This document shows, in pieces, positions 16,214 through 32,184 of a stretch of 64,000 nucleotides of DNA. The notes beneath the pieces are model-generated. The model worked only from the letters and a program-made list of their open reading frames with translations, made no database searches and had not been told where the DNA came from. The DNA comes from Dermatophagoides farinae (lineage: Eukaryota > Arthropoda > Arachnida > Sarcoptiformes > Pyroglyphidae). Each line of letters starts with the position of its first letter. Within the stretch, counting starts at the first letter, position 1. The position numbers and the translations under genes were made by a program. The stretch covers positions 3,387,501-3,451,500 of the forward strand of contig NC_134681.1 in assembly GCF_024713945.1 (NCBI RefSeq), given 5' to 3'.

Positions 16214-16231
16214 ATTAATCGATCGATTAAT
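16214..16231. promoter_or_regulatory. Perfect 18-bp palindrome with paired homeodomain cores
   Basis: The sequence ATTAATCGATCGATTAAT is its own reverse complement. It contains two opposed TAAT/ATTA homeodomain core sites separated by CGATCG. It lies in the desert about 4.4 kb upstream of the POU-homeodomain start. Palindromic TAAT pairs are classic sites for homeodomain dimers; function here is inferred only from the motif, and AT-rich sequence produces such cores readily. Confidence 0.35.
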
Positions 16232-19200
16232 CGTTTTGAGGTGTGGGCTTAGTTGTTGTTGTGATTATTTTGTTATGTTTCCCCTCTGTTTTTTTTGTTT
16301 TGTTTTTGTTTTTTTCGTTGTTCAATTGGTCTACAGTTTGGTGATGATAATAATCCATCGTATATATATGCAACACTACCACCAACATTGTATTGAACAT
16401 TTTTTTTTCTTTGAAAAATTGATTGAAATAAACCAATGAATGAACGAAATCTTATCTGTAGAAAAAAAAATGAAAATTAAGCTAACCTTTCTCTCTCTCT
16501 CTCTCTGTTTTGCATTACCAACCAAAACAATCTGTGCAATCAATCAATCGATAATCATCCACTGTTATTGATTATCATTTTGTTCATCTCTCGCTCTCTT
16601 TCTCTATGACTCTCTTTTGACATTGAAAATTTTACTGAAATTGAAATGAAATGAAACAAAAATTTTGCAATGAAAAATTTTTTCATTTTATCGAAAAGTA
16701 AAAAAATCATCATGATGATGATGACCGATTTGAATGAACTTTTTTTTTCTTTTCATTCTATTTATCGATATTTTATTTTTTTTCATCGGTAAGGTGAGAA
16801 AAAAGGTCATCGAATTCAGAATTAATAGTGTCAATTTTTAATGAATCTATTCCTGTCTGTCTCTCTGTGTGTGTGTGTTTTTTTGATTTTTAACCGACCG
16901 GAATTTCATTTTTGCCGCGAAAACCAAAATCACAAATATCAACAACAACAACAACAAATGATGATAATGATAAAATTTTGTTTTATTCATCAAAATTTTT
17001 CTACCTCTCAACACCTGTTGTATGTGTGTGTGTGTGTAGGCGTTTTGTTATAAACAGAAAGCAAACAAACAAATGTAAAACAAAACATTATTTTTATCGA
17101 GGATCATTGGCAACCGGAGAAAAAACTTTGATGATGATGATGATGATGATGATGGGCCACCATCAATGCAAGGAATTTTTTTTTCTGGCCACTTGTTGTT
17201 GTTGTTGCCGTTGTTGTGGATTCTGCATCAAATCCAATCAAAAAAAAAAGACTTAAACCTTGTCCGGTATTTGTTTTCTGGTTCGCCCACCCCAATCATT
17301 TCATCATCATCCTTTTTTTATTTGTATTTGGTTGAAATGTTTGCCAAATAAATGAGAGAGAAAAGATGATGAACGCCAGCAGCATGCTGGTTATTTCATT
17401 CAAAAAAAAAAAAAAAAAATTTCTGTTGACATAGAGCATGTGTAGGCGTTGATGATCACATCACATCATCGCACATCACAATCCATCTTCTGTGCGTGTT
17501 TGTGTTGTGCAAACATTTCAAAAAAAATAAAAAAAAATTCTTTCAATTGAACAAATGAGAAAAGAAAAAAAAATTGATTAAAGAATTTTTTGTAATTTTA
17601 AAACTCATTTTGACCATATTGATGATATGGCCAATTGTTTTTTTTTTTTTTTCTGAAGATTTTCAATTCAAGTAAGAAATGGTGAAAAAAATGTACAAAA
17701 TGTCAAATCTATTGTCAGTTGTATTTGATGATGATGATGATGATGATGAGATCATGCTGTTGTTTTGTTTATGTTGATGATGATGAACAATATGACAGGT
17801 GATTAACAATATAACACACACACACACGCATGCACAAACCGAATTCCAACCAAAATAGGTTCATTTTAGACATTGAATGACTGACTTGAATGATTTTGAT
17901 ATGATATGATGATTTTTTTTTTGATGTCCTGGTGTTTTTTTGTTGTTGTTGTTGTTGTTGTTGTTTTTTATCCACATTCATTGGGCCATCAAATTTTTGT
18001 TGTTTTTTTTTGTTCGTATAGAATTATTTTGATGCACGATTCGCGTTTAAAAACACATATATTGATTGTCATCAATAAATAAAGTCAGGTCAGGTCATTT
18101 CATTGATCCATTGGATTTTTTTTTTTTTTGATTTTGATTTTTCAATCTATCTATCTACGCACACAGTGGGTATTTCTTTCATAGTTTTTCTTTTTTGGAT
18201 TTGAAATTTTTTTCCATCATTGATGATGATGATGATGATGATGACTAACAATATAAAGCCTCTTCAAACACCAGAAAAAAAACCCCTATAGTAATGATTG
18301 AATAAAATAAAAAAATTGGCTGCCTGCTTCTAACAGTAAACCTGAATGTATCCATCCTATTGAATGATTGACAGCTGCAGCAGCAGCAGCAACAGGCTGT
18401 TGTTGTTGTTTGACTGTTGATCTTTGATCATCATCATCATCAGTAAATGGGCAGTAGATCTATAGGATTGGCCATTGGAATTTTCTTTAAATCATTGACA
18501 ACCAAAAATTCCATGCCGAATGAAATGTATGAATAAATCTCATCATCATCATCATCATCATCATCATCAGTATTTTAATTTTGGAATCAAAAGGAACAAA
18601 AAAAAAAATTTCACTTTCAATTTTATACCAAAACCAAAAAAAAAAAAAAAAACAAAAAGTAAAAAAATCTAACGGAACAAAAAAAATGATCATCATCATC
18701 TTGTTGTGGATTTTTTTTTCTTGCCGTCAAATCAATTTATCAATTTAAAAATGTTTTTACAAACTCACAACAGGTTAATTGTGAAGTGAAATGAAAATTG
18801 AATGAACATCAGAATTGGACATTATATCGGATATACAAAATCTGCCGTTTTCAATTTCACTTCTTCTTCTTTTTCACTGTTCTGTTGTTATTGTTGATCA
18901 TTGTTGTCCATCGTCATCATAATCATAATGTGGCCAATAAGTTTTTTTTTGTTGGAAAAAAAAGGAAACAAGAAAATAAAAAACAAGTAAAACATTTGAA
19001 AGAAAAAAAAATCAAGTAAAAATCCAATGCTATTTGTGTGTGTGTGTTTGATGATTCGTTAGCGTTTTTTTTTTTTTATTTCTTTCGTTCATTCGTATTT
19101 GATCGTCTTCATTTTATCTTTGAATGTTGATGATAATAATGATGATGACGGCCGATGACCAAAAAAAAAGAAAAAAAAACTAGCTAAAGTTTTTTTTTCT

Positions 19201-20547
19201 TTTTTTTTTTTTTTTTTTTTACTTGACTTGATCCTGAAGATGTATATCCTACTACTATGTATTGACTTGACTCTTGTTGGTCGGTCGTTCGGTCGGTCGG
19301 TTTTTCGTTTCGATCAATGGATGGCTAGATGGATAGATGGCTGATTGATTGGATGATGAAGACTGAAACTGATGTTTGAATGTGTGTGTGTGTGTGTGTC
19401 TGTGATGATGATCACGATAAATAGTATGAATGAATGGCAATGAGCTATGATATCGGCCATTGAATTTTTTTTTTTTTTTTTTGCTAAAGTTTCAAATGGT
19501 CAGCACAAAAAAAAAGAAAAAGAAAAAGAAAATCATACCATATATCCATCTAAGCCTGACTTATTGATGAAATGATGATGTGTACGATGGCGATGAAGAT
19601 GAAAATCAAAAAAAAAAATTGAAAAAAAACATAATCACCGGTCACCAGTTTGTCCGAAAATTTGTTTGATTGATAAAATCAGTCAATCGAATGAAATATA
19701 TAGCCCACCATAATATACAGACAGACACACAGAAAAAAATCAATACTTTATTCACGGGAAATTTGTCCGAAAACTTTTAAGGAAACTTTTTTTTAAAATT
19801 CAAATTAAAATTTAATTTGTCATCATCGATATTTTATTCGGATTTTATTATCATCTGGACTAACAAAATCTCAGTTTCAGATGGCAGAAGATGAAAAAAA
19901 ATCACGATAAAACTTTTTTCTTGGACTTCTTTTTGAAAATTCACTTTAATTTCAATGATGATGATGTCATTGATGACTTAATCATCATCATCATTTTAAG
20001 TAGAAATAAAAACCGTTAAAATTTTAGTCGACTTTGACCATTTTTATTATCATTCGTTTTTTTACTGATTTTCTAATAAAATTTTTCTTTTTAAATTTAA
20101 TTTGAATTTTTTTTTTATTTTTTTTTGTCTTTTCATCCCTAAATCATTTGGATTAAATTTTTTTTTCGTTTTGGAAAACAAAAAAATTTTGTTCATCGCC
20201 ATTTCCATGGATTCATCCACCGATCGTTTTCTGTGTGTGTGTGTTTTTTTTCTTCTTTTTACCCAAATTGACCTGCATGTCAAAATGGTGGTCATCATGA
20301 TGATCAACTACAACAACGGCAACGACGATAACAACAACAACATTTCAATCGACGACTACGACCATGACATCGTGGGGAAAAAAAGTTTTGACAATTTTTT
20401 TTCGTCTTTCTCTCTCTCTCATTCTATCTCTATTTGAATTTAATTTGACTTTCAGTGTTTGTGTTGAGATAATTGATAAGATTACTGTCATCTTGAAATC
20501 TTCAATCTAATCATTGTGTGTTTTTGTGTGTGTAAAAAAAATACTGA

Positions 20548-22623
<2,076 letters not shown>

Positions 22624-23019
22624 CATCAAGCGGCACTGGGCGGCATATCATCATTATCATCATCATCATCAACATCACCACCACTACTACTACCACAACA
22701 ATCATCATCATCATCATCATCATTATTATTAACACCGTCAACATCAATAATATCAATGTTTAATCACAATAACAATTATCATCGACAACAGCAACAATAT
22801 GGAAGATCGAATTCAATAATAAACAATTCCAATTCTCCATTATCAATGTTATCAAAAACATCATCATCATCATCATCATCAACAGCGTCATCTGTATCGA
22901 TAAAAACAATGAATATTTATAATAATAATCAAAATGATCAACAAACAAGTGATAATCAAGATGAACATCATCATCATGAATCGATAATGATGTTAAAATG
23001 TCAAACAAGAATTAAAAAC

Positions 23020-23052
<33 letters not shown>

Positions 23053-23775
23053 CAAGATGATCAAGATGAAGATGATGATACTGATGTGAGCATTGTCAAT
23101 AATAAAGCCGTCACAGTTGCCGTTAATAGCCAATTACACCAACCATTACCACTATTATCATTTCCTATTACACATTCATCATCAGCATCGAATATTTTTT
23201 CATCAAATCTAAATCATCATCAACAGCAACAAAAGCAATTTATTCCATTTTTATCAAATTTAAATCAACAACAACAACAAAGATCTACATCCTGTTCCTC
23301 TTCCGATTCAGCAACATCATCAAAAATGTTAACAGCCACATCTACATCGAATACCAAAGAATCATTATCATTGAAATATTCAACATCAACACCACCAGCA
23401 CCACAACAAGAACCACCACCAATATCATCATATCAATTTGATCATCAGCAACAACATAATAATGATACTGGAACATTTCTTGATACATTATTATCCAGGG
23501 CATCATCATCATCAACAACAACAACAACATCATCAGGTAGTTGTTTATCAAATGAAATGAATTATAATCATCATTGTCAAAGACAACAACAAATGATTGA
23601 TGATGATGATGACAATAATAGACAACAACAACAAAAAGATGATGATGAAAAACAGAATCAAATATCAACAACAAAACAAAATGGACATAAACAAAACAAC
23701 AACAACAACGACAACAATCAATGGATGATGATGATGAAAATGATAATTCATCATCAACGACGACAACAACAATGA
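22624..23775 (+). CDS. In-frame open continuation after the POU stop codon (possible readthrough extension or 3' UTR)
   Basis: Immediately after the TGA of the POU gene the same frame is open for 383 codons, to TGA at 23773. The first 44 codons read HQAALGGISSLSSSSSTSPP and then LLLPQQ and LLLTPSTSIISM. An ATG at 22756 opens the remaining 339 codons. The product would be disordered and rich in Ser, Gln, Asn and Asp, with Asp runs over the GAT microsatellite and less repetitive stretches such as FIPFLSNLNQ and FLDTLLSRASSS. The stop context is TGA followed by C, the leakiest context in metazoans. Alternatives are a repetitive 3' UTR, a separate ORF, or an isoform whose splicing removes the stop. 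Repeats of CAN/TCA type lack stops in this orientation, so openness alone is weak evidence. Confidence 0.4.
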
Positions 23776-24578
23776 CATTGAATAATAAACAAATCAATGA
23801 TTCGAAATCATCACCATCAATGGATGTGAAGGAAAATTTACGAAAAAAATCAAAATTGAATGAAAAAATTGATGCGAAAATCTTGAAATGCAACAATGAA
23901 TCAGATGATGATAATTTGGATGAACAAATGATTGGAAAAAAGAATAAAAATAAAACCAAAATAAAATTAAAGAAAAACAGAAATAAAAATCAACCATCAT
24001 CCGATTGTCATAATCTAGATTTAATCAATAAATCAATAAGTACAAAACAAGAAATCAATGATGACGATGATGATGATGACAATATACAATTTGAAACAAA
24101 TTTTATAAATACAACAATTCATCATCAACAACAACAGCAGCAGCAACCACTAGATCAATATCGGCAATCAATGTCGAATAATAATTATTTTATGATTCAG
24201 CAACAGCATCAGCAACAGCAGCAACAACAACAGCTGCAGCAGCAGCAATCATCATCATCATCATCATATGGTGGTTATAATAATTTTATTGGTTATCCAA
24301 ATATAAGCTATTCTGGTGGTGTTGGTGGTGGTCGTGGTGAGGAATCAATTCATCAACAACAACAACAACAACAACAATTATATAATCGTCGTATGGATAA
24401 TTTTAATTATCAACAACAACAACATCAACTGCAACATCAACATCAACAACAGCAACAACAACAACAACAAAATTTCAATGTCAACAATTATCATTCATAT
24501 TTTGGCCTATCTTCTGCAGCATCTTCAACAGCAACAACAACATCAACAACAGCGGCAGCAACAAATTATTATTGGTGA
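23691..24578 (+). CDS. Second coding-like Gln/Asn-rich stretch in a shifted frame (possible C-terminal part of the extension)
   Basis: This frame opens at 23691, overlaps the previous open stretch by about 85 nt and is offset by -1 from it. Its first ATG is at 23721, giving 285 residues to TGA at 24576. It begins acidic (DDDDENDN), passes a Lys-rich charged region (KKNKNKTKIKLKKNRNKN) and then Gln runs broken by non-repetitive pieces such as GGYNNFIGYPNISYSGGVGG, and ends NYHSYFGLSSAAS...NYYW. Two AATAAA signals follow at 24610 and 24618, consistent with a transcript end here. It may be the C-terminus of the POU-gene extension joined by a missing base, a frameshift or a small intron, an independent protein, or 3' UTR. 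Confidence 0.35.
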   Translation, partial: TKQQQQRQQSMDDDDENDNSSSTTTTTMTLNNKQINDSKSSPSMDVKENLRKKSKLNEKIDAKILKCNNESDDDNLDEQMIGKKNKNKTKIKLKKNRNKNQPSSDCHNLDLINKSISTKQEINDDDDDDDNIQFETNFINTTIHHQQQQQQQPLDQYRQSMSNNNYFMIQQQHQQQQQQQQLQQQQSSSSSSYGGYNNFIGYPNISYSGGVGGGRGEESIHQQQQQQQQLYNRRMDNFNYQQQQHQLQHQHQQQQQQQQQNFNVNNYHSYFGLSSAASSTATTTSTTAAATNYYW

Positions 24579-24609
24579 AAGAAAAATTTTGCCATATCGT
24601 TGACTGATG

Positions 24610-24623
24610 AATAAATGAATAAA
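24610..24623 (+). terminator. Tandem polyadenylation signals
   Basis: Two AATAAA hexamers, at 24610-24615 and 24618-24623, are followed by an A-run. They lie about 30 nt after the stop of the second coding-like stretch downstream of the POU gene. This is a plausible 3' end for a POU transcript extending to about 24.65 kb. Earlier AATAAA hexamers occur near 22817, 23100 and 23782, so it is not the only possible end. Confidence 0.45.
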
Positions 24624-24629
24624 AAAAAA

Positions 24630-25666
24630 ATCTGCTGGTCTTTCTCGTTTTTTTTTTGGTTGTTTTCATCATTTTGTCAACAGAAAAAAAATCAATTTTT
24701 TTTTTTGGAACGATCCAGAATTTCATTTTGTAGTTTGTAGTTTCCTTTTTTTTAGTGTATTTAAATTTTTTTTTATTTTATTTCATATGTATGTAGATTA
24801 TTTCAAATTTAGGTTTTTATTTTTTGAAAAAAAAAAATTTTTATTCACAAACACAAACACCGACGCATGCCGATTCAAAAATCATCAGCTGCTGCTGTTG
24901 CTGCTGCTGCTGTTTTGGGTTGTTGTTTCATCCATCCATTCACCATTACATACAAAACATTTCATTCCATTTTCTCATATTAAATGGCTCACATAACGTA
25001 TAAATTTGATCGGAAAAAAAAACAATCAAAACAAAAAAACAAAAATTTTTTTCTTGTAAAATTCATCATTGAATAATGTTCCTGAATCATACACACACAC
25101 ACACCACAAAATTCTTGATTTCATTTTTTCATTTATTCTTCAAAAACACATACCTCTTTCTCTCTCTCTCTCTCTTTTTCTGTTCATCATGATCATCATG
25201 TTTAAATCTTTTTTTTTTTTTTTTGATGTGAATGCAAAAAATTGACCCGAAACATACGTTTTTACCTGCATATATGCATATATATGAAATATAATACGTT
25301 GTTATGCAATTCTAATTCATTGATATAAACAAAATAAACAATGTTGATGATGATGGAGAATATGTGAGCGTAAGCATCAAATTCATTTCCAACAATTTTT
25401 CATTCATTCATTCATTCGCATTCATCAATCGATCCATCCATTGAAATTATTCAGAAAAACAAAAATCCATTCACATTTGTTTAATATACACACACACACA
25501 CACACACAATATTTGTTGTTGTGTTTGGTTGGTTGTTTTTTTTTCATTTTCATTTCATTCCATTCCATTCCATTTTTTTGTAATTTGTAATTTCATATGA
25601 AAATCATAAATTTGATCTGATTTTTTTTGGACATTCCATATATGAAGAAAAAAAAATTTCACCACC

Positions 25667-25700
<34 letters not shown>

Positions 25701-26007
25701 TTATTCCATAAAATTCAACAAAACAAAACAAACAATGTGCAAATGCCTCATTTTATCATTCATCAATATTTGATTCAACAATTGTCATTCATACACACAC
25801 ACACACACACACTTCATCATCATCATCATCATTAATATTGATCTACCTACAAGTAACTACTACTACTACTACTACTACCACTACGAATAAACAAATCAAA
25901 TCATTTCATCTCAATCCATTTAATTCATCACCATCATCATCATTATCATTCATTCATTCATCGTTTATTTCCATAATTTTTCATTTACACATTTTCAATT
26001 ATCACAA

Positions 26008-26040
<33 letters not shown>

Positions 26041-29000
26041 AACAAATGCTGCACCACTCTTCATCTCTGTTTCTTTCATTTTTCATTTTTCATTTTTCAA
26101 TTTCATTTCATTTCTTTTTTTTTGGAATATAAAATAAAAACGATTCTTTCATTTAAAATTCTTTTATTATGTAATTTCATTTTCACCATTATCATTGATA
26201 TTCTTCTTCTTCTTCTTCTTCTTATTATTATTATTATAAAATGAATGAATGAATGGATTATATAATAATATATGAATAATTATTAATTATAAATAATAAA
26301 ATAAAATTATTATTATGAAAAACAAAACAAAAAACAAAAAAAAAATTCTTAGAAATTTTCTTGGAAAAAAATTTTGTTTTTTTGGAAAAGTTTCCCGAAA
26401 TTTTTTGTTTTGAAATTTAGTAATCATCAGGCCAAATTGATCGATCATCATCAGTCGCCTAACACAATGGGCTGCTGTCAATCATCATTCATTCATTCAT
26501 TTCAACGTGATGATGTGTAATTTGGTTGTTGCATTCATTTTTCATCATCATTCTCTTTACGGTTGTTATTTTGTTTGTGTGTGTTTTTGATTTGATTATT
26601 TCAGCATTTTTTATATATCTACTTTAAATGATGAACGAAAAAAAATTGGTCAAATCATGCGTGAAAAATTGGAACAACAACCGCAACAACATTTCAATAA
26701 TGTAAGTTCAATTCAAGATCAATTGGTCAATCGTTGTGTTGATCGTTGTGTGTGAAACATAATTATGCGCGCATTTCGTTATCAAATATCAAACAAACGA
26801 ACAGAAAAAAAATCTGATAACTTAATTAATGAAATTGAAACGAAACAAAACAACAAAAAACAAAAAGAAAAAAAATAGATCAATCGATCGATCGATTCAT
26901 TTACAAAAATCAATCGTCGCCGTTACACACATACACACACATTAACCAATTAACAAGTATTTCGATATATTCATTTCAAGCCAATTAAAAAAAAAATTCA
27001 CTGAATCAAATCAAATCGATGAAATTGAATGTATTGAATTTCGATAATTTTTTCTTTTTCTTTCATTTTTTCTTGTTGATTGATTGATATTTCCGCTCTA
27101 TGAATGCTGTTTAATGTTTAATGTTTGATTAAGAAATTTTCAACCGAAAAAAAATATGCTAGTGGCATTTGTACACACACACACACAGAGAGAGAGTGAG
27201 TGAGGCAAAAAAAAAAATACATATCGATTATATCAATCAAAACTATCGATGATCAAAAACAGAAAAAAAAAATTTAAGTTACCTGTTGCTTGTTGTTGTT
27301 GTTGTTGACAACATCAAAAATGATGATGATAAAAAAAAAATTTTGATAGAAAGTGAGTGAGCAAAAAAAAAAAAAATCAAACATTTGATTCGATATTTCA
27401 TTTCACTTTATTTCATTTTTTTTTCTTCTGACAGTTTCAATCATCATTTTTTTTCTTCTTGTTGTTTTTTTTATTGATTAAGCCAATCATCATCATCATC
27501 ATATGACTATGATGCTGATGATGATGATGATGATGATGAATAAATGTCTAGAAGAAGAAGAAGAAAAAAAAGAATTTCTTGACTACCTTGACTACTTTGA
27601 CTTGATCAAATCATCATCATCGTCGTCATTTTTTTTGGGGGGTAGATGATGATGTGAAAATAGTAAAGTGAAATTAATCAACATATGAAACGTTTTCCAA
27701 AACATGACAGTTGGGTTTTTTGTTGTTGTTTTTATCATTCGATTTTTTTCTGCAGAAAAAAAAATCCAAAACAAACACACTCGCACGTACTAAAGTTTTG
27801 GTCAGTTTTTTTTTCAACCAGAAAATATTTTTTTTGAAATTTTGTTCGTTTCGACATCATCATCATGATGATGATCAACTTTGAATCTTTTCAGTGTGTG
27901 TTATCCATCAATAAAAAAAGAAGAAAATCTAATGTCCAAAACAACAGCAACTGCAGCGAAGAAAAACATTAACACGCGTGAACAAAATAAAATAAAAATG
28001 AAATGAAATGATTCTTCAGATTTTCATTCATTCATTTGTTTCCTTGATGCAAATGTTTTTGGTTCTTTTTTTTAACGAAAATCCATGGCAATCCGAGGTT
28101 TCCGGTTTTTTTTATACGGATTGTTTTTTTTCATGGCAAGAAAATAAACGAATCTTTTTTTCTTTTCCTTAAATCTTTTTTTTTTTTTTTTTGCTGGATA
28201 CTTTCCATTCCCCAATGTCTGTGTTTTTGCAACGTTTTGTAAATCTTTCGAATATCGTCATAGTTTGCTTTCTTTTCGTTTTTCGTTTTTTGTTTTTTGT
28301 TTTCGATCTATTGGTGTTTTATCGGAATGAGAAATAGAAAAAAAAGATGTAAGAAAGAGAAAGAAAAAAAACGAAAAAAAAGATAAATTAAAATCGTGAC
28401 CAATGGACATCATACCATGGATTTGATCATCATCATCATCATGAATTGATTGAACAGGAAACCATATTTAAAAGCCAGAAAAAAAATCGAAAACTTTTTT
28501 TTTTGGAAAAAAAATCACTACATTAAGAAAACGAAACAAAACAAAACAAAACACCCAAAGCACAAGCTCATATTGTGTCTGTGTATGAGTGTTGTTGCAT
28601 CTTTGTTTTTTCTTTCTTTATCTTTCAGCCCGAAAAAAAAGAAACATCACGAAATACGATTATAAAAATGGTCTCTCTCACTCTCTGAGTGTATGTTTAT
28701 GTGTGTGTATGGATCATTTTTCGCATGTAGCCAGAAATAGAAAAGAAAAAAAAACGATAAACCTCTCCACATCAGTATTAAACTGATTGAATGAATGAAT
28801 GAATTGATTGAAAATTGAATATTTGAAAAAAAAACTAGTTGCTTTCGGTTGTTTCGCATGAATTCATGACAAATATAAAACCAAAAAAAAAAACGAAAAT
28901 TTTTCTATGTTTCTCAGCATCATTGATTGACTGATTGTGGTGGCGGCGACGGGTATACACAATGTTACAATTTTTTTGATTTTTTACTAGAATTTTAAAT

Positions 29001-32000
29001 TTTTTCCAATGAAAATATTTAATGTTGTCGTTTAAATATTCAATCAATCGAATCTTCTTCGTACGTATCGATTAAATTACTGAAAATTGATAATGACAAT
29101 GTTTTCTTTTTTTTCCTTTGCGTTTAACTAATTCAAAAAACAACAAAAAAAAATATATTTCAACACAAAGATGTTGTTCGAGTGCAATTTTATTTATCAT
29201 TCAAATTAATCAATCAATGGAATCCATTAATAATAAATATAAATGATATATATCCTCTGCATTTGGCTAGACGTGATTCCAAAAGATTGAAAACCAAACG
29301 AACAAAAAAAAAATTGATTGACATTTCAATATCAATCACACAAACACACACACACACACAGAGCTTCTGGATTCATATCGTCAATGATGATGATGATGAT
29401 GATGGCCAAATGAGCGTTGTGCGGTATATATGTAATCAAGGAATCTCTTTTTTAATTGATGCTCATCATCATTATCATTTGCGAATCCTAGATGCTGTGA
29501 TTTCAGTGAGAAAAAAAAGAAATTTTTTTTTCTTCTTTTTCGTTGATACAATGATGCAGCAGCATCATTATTGCATTTTTCTTTTTTGTTTTTTTTTCTT
29601 CAAATAATTGGGTCGATGTATGTATTTTGGTGGTGGTGGTGGTGTCATTTTAAATTTCAACTTTTTGTTGTTGTTGTTGTTTTTTTTACACTCATTATCA
29701 TCATCAGAGATTTTTTTTTCAGTAGAAAAAACGATTTAAAATTTTCCCATTCGTTTGGTTTTGCAGCAAAAAAAATGATGATGATGAAATCTATCTAATC
29801 GGATGATCGGTAAAAGATGCAAAAAATAACTGATAAATTGGAAAAAAAACCGAGCCACATCTATTCACAATCAATGAGAGAATTTTGTAAACGACAACGT
29901 CCACAACAACAACAACAACAACTACTACGCAAAAAATATAGAATCACGATCAATCGATCCACAAACAGCGTTAATGATTGGTTTCAAACAAAACAAAACA
30001 AAAAATTGTTAAATTATCGAATTTCGTTCATTTCGTTATTTTCGACAAAACACGACGATGATTGAAATCACAATTCATTCAGACGCGCGCGTGTGTGTGA
30101 AAAATCAATTATCGATATAGAATATCAAAAGAGAAAAGTGTCATAATTACTAGTCATATTTATTTGTTGGAAAATTATTTCATTTCATTTCATTTCAAAT
30201 CATTTGTAATATGATTACGATTGATGATGATGATGATGATGATAATAATTATCATTTACTATCACCATTATAAATCATCAAAAAGGAAATTTTCGAGATT
30301 TTTAATGAAAAATTCGTGATGTAAACCAGATTTTTTTTCAAAATACAAAACAAAACAAAACACAAAAGGTCATTTTACAATGATAAGACAAACCTTTCAT
30401 GTTTTGGTCAATTAATTTTTGGTTTGAATGGCAAGCAACAAAAAAAAGGTGAAAAAGATTTATTTTGGTTCCACCTTTAAAAGTAATTTGATTTTCGTTG
30501 AAAAACTGGTCATTTTTTCACACATTTTTAAATGCCATGCACATGTGTGTTGGTGTAAATCGATTTTTTTTTCTCCTCTCAATATCCAAACATAATCTGG
30601 TCAATTTTTCTTTCTTTTATTTTTTTTTCGATTAAAGCAAACACAAAATTTAAAGTGAATCACGTGTGCTTCATCATCCATTGTGGTCAACAAACCTAAC
30701 CAAACCGAAAAAAAAAATATTTTTGCCATCAAATATTGGATTTTTCATCGGTTGTGTTTTATTTCCCCACAAACACAATTGTGTTTGTCGTTTTTTTTTC
30801 CTTTTTTTTCACGAAAAAAAATTCGCTTCAAGTTATAAATCCAAAATAAAAAAATTTTAAAGAATTTTTTTTGCAGAATAAAAAAAACTGATTGTACGTG
30901 CTCAACATTGTTATACATACATACATTGGTCGTCACGAACCAATCATGTATGTTTTTCTTTTATTTTTTCTTTTTCTTTTTTGATTTGTTGATTTTGTGA
31001 ACAACAATGAAAAGATAACGAAATAGAGCGAAATTCTGACCATACGACGTGACATTTCTATGTTGGTTGTGGTGGTGATGGTCACACACACACACACACA
31101 CTAAGATTTGTTGTTGGATTTGGAAAAAAAAATTCCATACTCGTGTTACACACGCTTTATTGATCGGATTTTTTTTTCTCATTTCTGCATTGTCCATCAG
31201 TAGCAGCAGCAGCAACAGCAGCAAATCAAAACAATTTTTTTTTTTCGTTTAAAAAAATAAAAAGTTTTTCAAATTTCATTCGCGTACGTGCTGTACGAAC
31301 TTTGACATGTTTTTTCTTTTTTTGCCTTTTGCGTTTTTTCATTTCTTTTCTTTTTTTTTTTTTTTTTTTTGATCAATTCATTCATTTTCTACTGAATTTC
31401 ATATATCTGAAATTAAGTAGTGTGAAGAGAGAAAAAAAATAAAAATTAATTAACACAATTAAAACCACGTGTTATTTGTCTGTATGTGTTGAGCGATGAA
31501 TTTTGTCTTTCTCTTCATTCTACTGAATAAAAGAAATAAAAACCATCTGTCCTGATGATGGCCAGTCAAAAAAAAAAAAAAATCAAAATCGTTTCAGACA
31601 CCAAAAAATTTGATCGATTTGCAATAAGAATTGCTCTAGAAATTGAACGATGAAATGAATTTCAAGTGAATCAAAATAAAACAAAACAAAAAAGTTTGTC
31701 AATTATGAACACACACACACCACGAAATGAAAAAACATTACAATTCCTTTATATACATCATCATCATCATCATCATCAAACAAGACACATAATGTTTGTA
31801 ACATCTGTTACGATGATATGATGATGATGATGATGATGTGATTTGATCAACAAGAAGTTTAATTCAATTTAAATGGAATGATCCATCCATCTAATTAATA
31901 ATTTTTTTATAAAATTAAAAATTAATGGAATTGCGATCGCCATCTAGTGGCGATCAATTTAAAATTTACTGAATTTGCTTTCAATTTATGGAAGTGCTGC

Positions 32001-32100
32001 CATCTACCTAGCAGAGAGAAAAGAACTATGAATTTCAGCTATTTTTTTTCTGGGGCACGATAATTTCATCCAATTTTTTTGAAGTTGTGAAATATGGTAA
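24630..32100. other. Second gene-free microsatellite-rich desert
   Basis: No coding exon is supportable. The interval has the same repeat composition as the left 20 kb: CA/GT tracts, ATC/GAT tracts, T-runs (for example near 25210 and 31350) and A-runs. It separates the POU gene from the gene-dense block. One perfect octamer (ATGCAAAT) lies at 28047. The right edge, from about 31.93 kb, carries CTCF-like motifs. Confidence 0.7.
31935..31955 (-). promoter_or_regulatory. CTCF-like motif inside an inverted repeat
   Basis: Arms GATCGCCA and TGGCGATC are perfect reverse complements around the 5-bp centre TCTAG. Read on the minus strand the site contains CCACTAGATGGCGA, which matches the metazoan CTCF core (CCASYAGRKGGCRS) at 13 of 14 positions. 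It sits at the junction between the microsatellite desert and the first gene of the dense block. A second related match (AGATGGCAG on the minus strand) lies about 60 bp further right, near 31998-32006. Insulator function is inferred from motif and position only. Confidence 0.4.
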
Positions 32101-32184
32101 CATTTATTCAATATATGGTTTGCAAATTAAAATTTAAAAAAAAATTATAATCGAATAACACAGAAAAAGAATGTAATTTGGAAT

